From the NCBI GenBank assembly GCA_900554545.1, contig USHW01000059.1, positions 1-12,899 of the forward strand: a stretch of DNA of 12,899 nucleotides, read 5' to 3'. A model generated the notes under the pieces. It was not told the origin of the DNA. It searched no databases and worked only from the letters and a program-made list of their open reading frames with translations. This DNA comes from an uncultured Prevotella sp. GTDB lineage: Bacteria > Bacteroidota > Bacteroidia > Bacteroidales > Bacteroidaceae. The translations under genes were made by a program, and so were the position numbers. Below, piece by piece: positions 1-5,683 of this stretch. The first letter of the stretch is position 1. Each line of letters begins with the position of its first letter.

Positions 1-585
1 AAAAAGAAAGAAGTAAATAAAAAAAAAACACACCCCGCAAAAGATTTTGGGGCGCCCCAGCCTGTGCCAGCCGGGGCGGCGGTTCCTCCCGGAATGGTGG
101 CTTATGTCGGCCCCGTTGCAGGGCAACCTGCTTCTGCTGAAGGTCAGGTGGCTGCGTCCGGCACAGCTGAAGAAGGCGTGCAGCCTTCCGGCCAGCCGGT
201 GGTTGCCGGCCAGGCAGTGCCCGGCTGGGTGGCTGCGCAGCAGCAGGTGTCTCCCGAAATGGAAGAAGCCACGTCAAATTATGTTGACGAGCTTAAGAAA
301 CTTACCGAGACATTGGCGAAGGTTTCAGAGCAGAGCGCACGCCTTACACGTGATTCGGAGGAGATGGAGAACCTCAACCGCACGCTTACCGGCATCTGCA
401 AGGTGTACGAGATGCAGCTTAAAGGCGCAAGTTCGCAAATCGGAACGATTGACGAAATCAACGAACAGTCGCGCCGTATGGCTTCACAGATAGAACAGCT
501 TAACAAGATTTACGCCCGTATGATTGAGGCGATGACCGTAAATATGCGTGCAACCGCAACCAACGGGGGCAACGCTGAAGTATAA
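1..585 (+). CDS. gldL: GldL/PorL, type IX secretion motor protein (3' part only)
   Basis: The frame is open from the first base and ends with TAA at 583-585, so the start lies outside the window. About 194 C-terminal residues are visible. GldL pairs with GldM in the inner membrane as the proton-driven motor of the T9SS; its two N-terminal membrane helices are not in view. What is seen is a Lys-rich start, then a Pro/Ala/Gly/Gln-rich linker (about residues 15-80 of the visible part), then a charged alpha-helical, coiled-coil-like cytoplasmic tail with GldL-typical segments such as ENLNRTLTGICKVYEMQLK and a later EQLNKIYARMIEAM. The call rests on this tail and on gldM starting 6 bases downstream. 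A second TAA follows the first directly. A start placed at 64 (GTG) would be an artefact of the window edge. Confidence 0.9.
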   Translation, partial: KKKEVNKKKTHPAKDFGAPQPVPAGAAVPPGMVAYVGPVAGQPASAEGQVAASGTAEEGVQPSGQPVVAGQAVPGWVAAQQQVSPEMEEATSNYVDELKKLTETLAKVSEQSARLTRDSEEMENLNRTLTGICKVYEMQLKGASSQIGTIDEINEQSRRMASQIEQLNKIYARMIEAMTVNMRATATNGGNAEV

Positions 586-591
586 TAAGGC

Positions 592-2142
592 ATGGCAATA
601 AAGAAAAGACCGGTATCTCCGCGCCAGAAGATGATAAACTTGATGTATGTCGTCTTGATGGCGATGCTCGCGCTCAACGTGTCGACGGAAGTGCTTGAAG
701 GCTTTTCCCTTGTAGAGGAAAGCCTGCACCGCACCACCACCAACTCGGCTTCGGAGAACGCGGCCATATACGGTGACTTCGAGGCTCAGATGAAGGCGAA
801 CCCGCAGAAGGTTAAGGCGTGGTTTGACAAGGCCACCGCCGTGAAGCGCATGAGCGACTCTCTGTACAACTTCGCGCAGGAACTCAAGGTGGCAATCGTG
901 AAGGAAGCCGACGGGGAAGACGGTGACGTGTTCAACATAGAGCGCAAGGACGACCTTGAAGCGGCCAACCAAGTGATGCTCGCTCCAGGCAAGGGACAGG
1001 GCAAAAGGCTGTTCGACGCCATCAACTCTTTCCGTGAACGCATCCTGGCGATGGTGACCGACGAGCGTCAGAAAGCCATAATAGCGAGCAACCTGACAAC
1101 AACGCTTCCCAAGAACGCCAAGACCATGGGGAAGAACTGGCAGGAGTACATGTTTGAGGACATGCCGGTGGCCGCCGCCGTGACGTTGCTTACAAAGCTA
1201 CAGGGCGACATCCGTTACGCGGAAGGCGAGGTGCTGCATACACTTGTTGCCAATATTGACATGAAAGACATACGTGTCAACAAGCTGAGTGCTTTCGTAA
1301 TACCCAACGCGCAGACCATAGTGCGCGGCGACAAGTTCTCTGCGCAAATCGTGATGGCCGCCGTCGACACGACGCAGAGGCCGCAAATATTCATAGGCGG
1401 ACGGCAGATGAACCTGCGTGACAACACTTACGAGATTGTGACAAGCCGCACAGGTGATTTCAACTTGACAGGTTACATCACAATGCTGAACGGCAACGGC
1501 GAGACAATCCGCCGCGACTTCTCACAGAAATACACCGTTGTTGACCCAAGTGCAACCGTTTCCGCCGACCTTATGAACGTGCTTTATGCTGGTTACAGCA
1601 ATCCTGTCAGCATAAGCATTCCCGGTGTTCCGCTCACCAAGGTGTCGGCAACCATGAGCGGAGGAACGCTTCAGCCGGTGGCTCCTGGCAAGTATATCGC
1701 GCGTCCGTCGACAGTGGGGCAGGATGTTACTATAAATGTTTTGTCGCTGCAAACCGGCACGGCGCGGCAGGTAGGGCAGTTCACTTTCAAGGTGCGTAAG
1801 CTGCCCGACCCGACACCGTACATACAAATCGGCGACAACCGTTTCCGTACAGGAGGTCTTGTCAAGTCGTCGCTGATGTCGGCAAAGGGCATAAATGCAG
1901 CTATTGACGACGGCTTGTTGGACATTCCGTTCGATGTCCTGGGCTTCGAGGCGGTGTTCTATGACAACATGGGCAACGCTGTTCCGATGGTGTCTAACGG
2001 CAGCGCCTTCACCCAGCGCCAGCGCGAAACGTTCCGCCGTCTCGCACGCAACAAGCGCTTCTACATAACGCGCATAACCGCCGTAGGCCCTGACGGCATA
2101 CGCCGTACGTTGCCCGCGTCGATGGAAATAATAGTGAAATAG
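592..2142 (+). CDS. gldM: GldM/PorM, type IX secretion motor and periplasmic shaft protein
   Basis: This 516-residue protein is the expected length for GldM. It has a short cytoplasmic N-terminus, one membrane helix (about residues 14-35, KMINLMYVVLMAMLALNVS) and a large periplasmic part that in the family forms stacked domains D1-D4 reaching toward the GldK/GldN ring. Arg11 and Glu33 align by motif with Arg9 and Glu31 of the Flavobacterium johnsoniae protein, residues linked to coupling with GldL; that alignment is from memory. The ATG is the first possible start, since a stop (586-588) lies two codons upstream in frame. It begins 6 bases after the gldL stop, so the two are surely co-transcribed and probably translationally coupled. 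No truncation or frameshift is seen. Confidence 0.96.
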   Translation: MAIKKRPVSPRQKMINLMYVVLMAMLALNVSTEVLEGFSLVEESLHRTTTNSASENAAIYGDFEAQMKANPQKVKAWFDKATAVKRMSDSLYNFAQELKVAIVKEADGEDGDVFNIERKDDLEAANQVMLAPGKGQGKRLFDAINSFRERILAMVTDERQKAIIASNLTTTLPKNAKTMGKNWQEYMFEDMPVAAAVTLLTKLQGDIRYAEGEVLHTLVANIDMKDIRVNKLSAFVIPNAQTIVRGDKFSAQIVMAAVDTTQRPQIFIGGRQMNLRDNTYEIVTSRTGDFNLTGYITMLNGNGETIRRDFSQKYTVVDPSATVSADLMNVLYAGYSNPVSISIPGVPLTKVSATMSGGTLQPVAPGKYIARPSTVGQDVTINVLSLQTGTARQVGQFTFKVRKLPDPTPYIQIGDNRFRTGGLVKSSLMSAKGINAAIDDGLLDIPFDVLGFEAVFYDNMGNAVPMVSNGSAFTQRQRETFRRLARNKRFYITRITAVGPDGIRRTLPASMEIIVK

Positions 2143-2262
2143 GCTGTCTGCGGAGACAAGGCAGTAGGTGATTGCAGCAGTTATGTACTGTTTTATAACC
2201 TGAAAGACCGGCCTACCGCAGAACCTCAAAACCGTAAAACCTCAAAACCGAAAATATAAGAT
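2143..2262 (+). other. gldM-gldN intergenic region with a 16-bp-spaced direct repeat
   Basis: These 120 bases separate gldM from gldN. They contain two exact copies of AACCTCAAAACCG (2222-2234 and 2238-2250), offset by 16 bases and ending 12 bases before the gldN start. No convincing promoter or terminator is visible, so gldN is probably read from the gldLM transcript. The A/C-rich unpaired repeat could act as an accessible leader for translation, which is an inference. Confidence 0.4.
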
Positions 2263-3354
2263 ATGGCCAAATTCTTGTTTACAAAAACTATATGGCATTT
2301 TGAAAAGCCGCGTCGCAGCCTGTCGTTGCGTGCCTTTTCAGCAGTCCTGCTATTGCTTTTGTCCCCACCCAACCCCGAAACCCCCCACCCGGCGGCGCGC
2401 CGCCGTGAACAGCAGCAGCGCAAGGTGCAGAGCGCGCAGGGGCTTACCACCCGTGCGCAAATATCCTATCCCGTGGCGGCCAAGATGTCCGAGGATGTTG
2501 TTTGGCGGCGCGACATTTACCGTGAAATACTGCTTCAAGAGGATGCCAACGCGGCTTTGTATTACCCCGTAGAGCCTGCCGGTTCGCAGATGAACTTGTT
2601 TACTTACCTTTTCAAGCTTGTTATTGGCGGCACGGTGAAGGGGTTTGAATACCGTCTTGACGGCAACGAGGTGTTTACCGACTCCGCACAGATTGATCGA
2701 AAGGGGTTCCTTGACAACTACCATGTATATTATGAGCGTACAAACAACAGCATTCACATAGACGACAGCGACATTCCTTCTGCCGAGGTCAAGTCGTATT
2801 ACATAAAGGAGAGTGCTTATTACGACCAGGCTTCGGCCACTTTCCACGTCAAGCCTGTAGCCCTCTGCCCCGTGCTGTGGCGTACTGACGATTTCGGCGA
2901 CGGCGAACAGAAGTATCCTCTGTTCTGGGTTAGGTATGATGAAGCAGCTCCATATTTGGCGCGGCAGGTTGTTATGACGAGCAACCTGAACAATGCGGCC
3001 ACCATGAGCATGGACGATTACTTTACGCGCAACCTGTATAAGGGCAAGATTTACAAGACAAACAATATGCTCGGACGAACTCTCGCCCAGTATTGTCCCA
3101 ACGATTCAGCCCTTGCCAAGGAGCAGCGGCGCATCGAAAACGAGCTGGCAGCATTCGAGAAGAACATCTGGGGCGACCAGGCGCGCAAGGATTCGCTCGA
3201 CAGCATAGCCAAACTTGACGTAAAGGACAAGAAGGCCAAGAAGGCAAAACGCAACCGCCGCGCATCCACTTCGGTGCGCAAGCGCAGCTCGTCAAGCAAG
3301 TCTTCAGGCTCTCAGCCTGCCGCACGCGTTACAGTGCGCCGCCAGAGGCATTGA
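2263..3354 (+). CDS. gldN: GldN/PorN, type IX secretion periplasmic ring-associated protein
   Basis: A 363-residue protein of the GldN/PorN family, which in known T9SSs binds the lipoprotein GldK/PorK in a periplasmic ring under the outer membrane and contacts GldM. The family core lies at about residues 75-285, with segments such as VVWRRDIYREILLQEDANAALYYP, KYPLFWVRYDEAAPYLARQ and DDYFTRNLYKGKIY. A TAA two codons upstream makes ATG 2263 the earliest start. The N-terminus is odd: a hydrophobic run (about 24-35) sits after 20 mostly basic residues, with no clean signal-peptidase site, followed by a Pro/Arg/Gln-rich stretch. The last ~43 residues (321-363) are a Lys/Arg/Ser-rich tail. Position after gldM and the family core make the call firm. 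Confidence 0.93.
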   Translation: MAKFLFTKTIWHFEKPRRSLSLRAFSAVLLLLLSPPNPETPHPAARRREQQQRKVQSAQGLTTRAQISYPVAAKMSEDVVWRRDIYREILLQEDANAALYYPVEPAGSQMNLFTYLFKLVIGGTVKGFEYRLDGNEVFTDSAQIDRKGFLDNYHVYYERTNNSIHIDDSDIPSAEVKSYYIKESAYYDQASATFHVKPVALCPVLWRTDDFGDGEQKYPLFWVRYDEAAPYLARQVVMTSNLNNAATMSMDDYFTRNLYKGKIYKTNNMLGRTLAQYCPNDSALAKEQRRIENELAAFEKNIWGDQARKDSLDSIAKLDVKDKKAKKAKRNRRASTSVRKRSSSSKSSGSQPAARVTVRRQRH

Positions 3355-3477
3355 TTTCGTTCTTTATTCCTTGATTTGTAATCCTGTATAGGGCATGCCG
3401 CCTCCTTTTTATGGAGCGTTAGCTGCTGTGGATTATAAGTCAAGGATTTTGTGTTTGTAAGATTAAAGTTTATGCTT
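3355..3477 (+). other. Intergenic region with a G-U tolerant 16-bp inverted repeat
   Basis: Arms at 3369-3384 (CCTTGATTTGTAATCC) and 3430-3445 (GGATTATAAGTCAAGG) pair along all 16 positions if two G-U wobbles are allowed, enclosing a 45-base loop with a weak CTCC/GGAG hairpin. The structure lies between the gldN stop and the first barrel gene and may slow or end the gld transcript or protect the RNA. It lacks the strong stem plus U-run of a standard terminator. Confidence 0.3.
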
Positions 3478-4089
3478 ATGAGGAAGATTCTGGTTTTTGC
3501 GGTGTTCGTGTTTGCCGTATTTTGCGTCGTTCCTGTGCATGCGCAGTTCAAGTTCGGCCTTAAGGCAGGCGTAGAATTTTCCGACTTGTCGGTTGACGAT
3601 GCTTTCGAGTCAACCAACGGCATGGGTTTCTTCATCGGCCCTACCGTCAAGGTCAAACTCCCGCTTGGAGGTCTGGGCGTTGACGCTTCGGTGCTTTATG
3701 ACTGGTATGAGGCTGAAATTGAGGATGTTGCAAATAGTGACAGACGCATAAACGAGCAGCACATCAACATACCCGTAAACCTGCGTTATGCCTTCGGACT
3801 TGGTGAAACGGCGTCTTTCTTCATCTATGCCGGGCCGCAGGTCGGTTTCTCTATAGGTAACAGGCATCAAGGCTTTTTTGACGGTTTGGCAGAGTGGAAC
3901 ACGCGCAGTTCCGTGTTCAGCGTCAACGCCGGGCTTGGTTTCGAGTTTCTTAGCCGCATGCAGTTCGGCTTCAATTACAATATTGTATGCGGCAGCAGCG
4001 CCGAACTGAAGGTGTTTGAGGACAGGCAATGGAACACGTATGACGCCCGTGCCAACATGTGGCAGGTTTCTTTAGCGTATTATCTGTAA
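3478..4089 (+). CDS. Outer-membrane beta-barrel protein, PorT-like family (paralogue 1)
   Basis: A 203-residue protein with a clear signal peptide (MRKILVFAVFVFAVFCVVPVHA, cleavage before QFKFG) and an all-beta body of alternating hydrophobic and polar strands ending in an aromatic-rich strand (MWQVSLAYYL). This is typical of small porin-like/PorT-type 8-stranded barrels of Bacteroidota. Shared landmarks with the next gene are GFFIGPTVK, INIPVNLRY, AGPQVGF and FNYNIVCG. The start at 3478 is chosen because MRKI matches the paralogue; an in-frame ATG at 3472 and GTG at 3451 would add residues ahead of the signal peptide. Placement after gldN suggests an envelope role, possibly connected to secretion, but the family is broad and no substrate can be named. 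It is not necessarily PorT itself. Confidence 0.82.
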   Translation: MRKILVFAVFVFAVFCVVPVHAQFKFGLKAGVEFSDLSVDDAFESTNGMGFFIGPTVKVKLPLGGLGVDASVLYDWYEAEIEDVANSDRRINEQHINIPVNLRYAFGLGETASFFIYAGPQVGFSIGNRHQGFFDGLAEWNTRSSVFSVNAGLGFEFLSRMQFGFNYNIVCGSSAELKVFEDRQWNTYDARANMWQVSLAYYL

Positions 4090-4171
4090 TCCCTTACGGT
4101 GTGCGGTCTTTGCTGTGCACTGTGTTTGAATTTGTTTTTATATGTTCAATTTAAAGATAAAGTCTATATTT

Positions 4172-4801
4172 ATGAGAAAGATTTTCACAATTGCCGTTCT
4201 CGTGGCGGCTACATGCTTCGCCGTTCCGGCGCAGGCACAGTTCAAGTTCGGTCTGAAAGGCGGTTTGAACATAACCGACATGTCGTTCAGCAGTGACGTG
4301 CTTAACGCATCCAATCGCACCGGCTTCTTCATCGGTCCTACTGTCAAGTTCAAAATTCCGTTGCTCGGCTTCGGCATCGATGCCGCCGCGCTTTACGACC
4401 AACGGGAGGCCGAGTTTGACGATGTTTACGATGATGACGGGCATATTATGCGCGGACAGAAAGTCAAGCAGCAGGCCATAAACATTCCTATCAACCTGCG
4501 TTACGATTTCGGCATAGGCAGCCTTGCTGCCCTTTATCTTGCCGCCGGACCACAGTTCGGCTTCAATGTCGGCGACAAGCATAAGTCGCTTTTTGACGAT
4601 TCGATGGACTGGAAGATGAAAACCTCGAACTTCAGCGTCAACCTTGGCGCCGGTGTATTGCTGTTAAGCCATTTGCAGGTAGGCTTCAACTACAACATAG
4701 TTTGCGGCAAGACAGGCGAGCTGACCTATAAGTCGGGTTTTGACAATGCCTTGCGCGGCCGTGCAAACACTTGGCAGATTTCCGCCGCTTACTATTTCTA
4801 A
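4172..4801 (+). CDS. Outer-membrane beta-barrel protein, PorT-like family (paralogue 2)
   Basis: A 209-residue tandem paralogue of the preceding gene. It has a signal peptide (MRKIFTIAVLVAATCFAVPAQA, cleavage before QFKFG), then the same strand pattern and landmarks (TGFFIGPTVKFKIP, INIPINLRYDFG, AAGPQFGFNVG, FNYNIVCG) and a terminal strand TWQISAAYYF. Start 4172 is chosen so that the signal peptide begins with MRKI as in paralogue 1; an in-frame ATG at 4142 would add ten residues with no signal-like character. Extra acidic residues appear in one loop (DDVYDDDGH). The gap from paralogue 1 is only 82 bases, so co-transcription is likely, and a terminator follows at once. Function beyond an outer-membrane barrel is unknown. 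Confidence 0.82.
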   Translation: MRKIFTIAVLVAATCFAVPAQAQFKFGLKGGLNITDMSFSSDVLNASNRTGFFIGPTVKFKIPLLGFGIDAAALYDQREAEFDDVYDDDGHIMRGQKVKQQAINIPINLRYDFGIGSLAALYLAAGPQFGFNVGDKHKSLFDDSMDWKMKTSNFSVNLGAGVLLLSHLQVGFNYNIVCGKTGELTYKSGFDNALRGRANTWQISAAYYF

Positions 4802-4836
4802 GCGCGTCAATGCGGCGCTTCCGCGCTTTCAATACA

Positions 4837-4872
4837 GAGGGAGGCTTCATACATTGGAGCCTCCCTTAATTT
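4837..4872 (+). terminator. Intrinsic terminator after the tandem barrel genes
   Basis: A GC-rich stem (GAGGGAGGCT at 4837-4846 pairing with AGCCTCCCTT at 4858-4867, the outermost pair being G-U) encloses an 11-base loop and is followed by a T-rich run (TAATTTTTA). It sits 35 bases after the stop of the second barrel gene and closes the rightward transcription unit. Confidence 0.85.
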
Positions 4873-4901
4873 TTATATCCATACTGAAGGCTTCTCCGTA
4901 T

Positions 4902-4990
4902 CGGCGGATTTGTAATCCGCCGCATAAAAAATCCGGATTTGCAATCCGTCAACAACCTTGTACGAGAATGCTATAGGGATTACAAATCCC
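4902..4990. repeat. Three GGATT-N3-AATCC hairpin repeats
   Basis: Perfect short hairpins sit at 4902-4922 (9-bp stem, loop TGT), 4934-4948 (6-bp stem, loop TGC) and 4976-4990 (6-bp stem, loop ACA). All share the core GGATT-N3-AATCC, while the bases outside the core differ but still pair. The third is the first type in opposite orientation. A fourth family member is at 5245-5265. Confidence 0.8.
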
Positions 4991-5029
4991 TTTAAGTAAA
5001 CGTGAGTTCGGCATAAGAGAATGCTATAG
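4964..5029 (+). repeat. 13-bp direct repeat GAGAATGCTATAG
   Basis: Exact copies lie at 4964-4976 and 5017-5029, 53 bases apart. The first runs into the hairpin at 4976-4990 and the second overlaps the end of the AACGTGAGTTCGG element. They look like edges of duplicated composite repeats, not a protein-binding site, but this is inference. Confidence 0.55.
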
Positions 5030-5236
5030 TATTCCTACTTCAAGCGGTCGGTTGGTAACAGTCATTCCGCGCTCCGACGCGGAATCCAGGACAAAAAGAT
5101 GAGAAAAAATCTGGTTGTTAGCACTGGATTCCGCGTCGGAGCGCGGAATGACTGTTACCAACCGACTATTTGAAATACAAAACTATATAAATTATTTCAT
5201 TTCAAAGAGTGATTATTCTTATGCCGAACTCACGTT
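4999..5236. repeat. Inverted pair of the AACGTGAGTTCGGCATAAGA element
   Basis: Twenty bases at 4999-5018 are the exact reverse complement of 5217-5236. The pair brackets the 43-bp inverted repeat at 5047-5166. Degenerate relatives occur at 5352-5366 and 5373-5390 (again inverted to each other) and at 12847-12864 after the regulator gene, so this is a dispersed family. Confidence 0.8.
5047..5166. repeat. 43-bp perfect inverted repeat with palindromic arms
   Basis: Arms at 5047-5089 and 5124-5166 are perfect reverse complements (43 bp) around a 34-base AT-rich spacer. Inside each arm ATTCCGCG-N6-CGCGGAAT is itself a hairpin, so the DNA or RNA can fold as one long stem or as two smaller stems. 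The arm contains a GTCATTCCGCG...CGCGGAATCCAG pattern, similar in plan to REP/dRS3-like elements in other bacteria; that comparison is from general knowledge and not tested. There is no coding capacity. Confidence 0.9.
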
Positions 5237-5244
5237 AAGTAAAT

Positions 5245-5265
5245 GTGCGGATTGCAAATCCGCAC
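5245..5265. repeat. GGATT-N3-AATCC hairpin, fourth copy (inverted type)
   Basis: GTGCGGATT (5245-5253) and AATCCGCAC (5257-5265) form a perfect 9-bp stem with loop GCA. It lies 8 bases outside the right copy of the 20-bp element, mirroring the copy at 4976-4990 that lies 8 bases outside the left copy. Confidence 0.8.
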
Positions 5266-5292
5266 GGACATCAGCAATAATATTTGCACCCT

Positions 5293-5322
5293 CTGGATGC
5301 CGCATCGCCGTGCGGCATGACT
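5293..5322. repeat. Second member of the CTGGAT-hairpin-ATGACT family
   Basis: This single hairpin (ATGCCGCA at 5297-5304, loop TCGCCG, TGCGGCAT at 5311-5318) aligns without gaps to the right arm of the 43-bp repeat (5124-5153), with the same flanks CTGG and GACT. All four differences in the stem are two compensatory pairs, which shows that the fold is what is conserved. Confidence 0.75.
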
Positions 5323-5413
5323 AATGCCGAGCGCCTCACTTGTCTTTAATTGAGCGTGAGTTCGATATAAGCACATGCCGAACTCGTGTTAATTGAAAAT
5401 AGGTAATCAAGCT

Positions 5414-5430
5414 CCCTCCCTTAGGGAGGG
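5414..5430. repeat. CCCTCCC-TTA-GGGAGGG hairpin
   Basis: A 7-bp perfect GC-rich stem with a 3-base loop, followed by CTGGGGTGGGT and then an AT-rich run (TATTTATTTA). It could stop transcription on the + strand, but the G-rich tail between stem and T-run makes that weak. It resembles a dispersed repeat often seen between Bacteroidota genes. Confidence 0.5.
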
Positions 5431-5577
5431 CTGGGGTGGGTATTTATTTAATTGAAGATGGAGAATGTAGAATTGATAATTATGATTACCTTTCAAGATT
5501 GTCTGCCAACAAGGCAAATCACAATTCTCCATCCTCAATTCTCTATTCTCAATTTAAAACATGGCAAATTGGAAGGT

Positions 5578-5635
5578 AAAAGGTGCCCTTTTGCACGCTA
5601 AAAGGCCGTCTTTTGTCGTGCAAAAGGCGGCCTTT
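5578..5635. repeat. 22-bp phased repeat array, three units (downstream of efflux operon)
   Basis: Units begin at 5578, 5600 and 5622, an exact 22-base period. Each has a 15-base core close to AAAAGG-N3-CCTTTT (dyad-symmetric ends, variable middle, one or two substitutions) and a 7-base linker (GCACGCT, then GTCGTGC). The array ends 48 bases from the tolC-like stop codon. On the minus strand each core gives a small stem followed by T residues, so it might help end the efflux transcript, although the stem is A/T-rich. The same family recurs at 11616-11696. Confidence 0.8.
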
Positions 5636-5683
5636 CTCAAACAGCTTGATTATAAGGCATTTACAAGGTTGGTTCCGTTTGTG

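Larger units (their letters stand above)
4873..5683. other. Gene-free, repeat-rich region between convergent units
   Basis: More than 800 bases separate the terminator from the end of the tolC-like gene, which is read toward it. No credible coding sequence is present: open frames here run across hairpins and repeats, have no homologue-like features and start poorly. The stretch is instead packed with short structured repeats, listed separately. It behaves as a landing zone for dispersed elements in a place where insertions do no harm. Positions 5436-5560 also hold AT-rich GGAGAAT/ATTCTCC-type imperfect inverted repeats of a style common in Bacteroidota intergenic DNA, and TGATTACCT (5483-5491) is the reverse complement of 5401-5409. 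Confidence 0.8.

Noticed and set aside
1522..2229. Long antisense ORF (235 codons) opposite gldM
   Set aside because: GC-rich coding DNA often leaves the opposite frame open; composition is His/Arg/Tyr-rich shadow sequence and gldM is certain on the + strand.
3450..3457. -7 box TGTGTTTG for the first barrel gene
   Set aside because: One mismatch and no -33 partner; too weak to list as a promoter.
4109..4134. Separate promoter for the second barrel gene (TTTG at 4109, TGAATTTG at 4127)
   Set aside because: The -7 has one mismatch and the 14-base gap is shorter than the usual 19-21; co-transcription from upstream is simpler.
4740..4976. + strand ORF of 78 codons
   Set aside because: It overlaps the end of the second barrel gene out of frame and crosses the terminator and hairpin repeats.
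5115..5324. + strand ORF of 69 codons
   Set aside because: It lies across the 43-bp repeat arm and three other hairpin repeats; the protein has no recognisable character.
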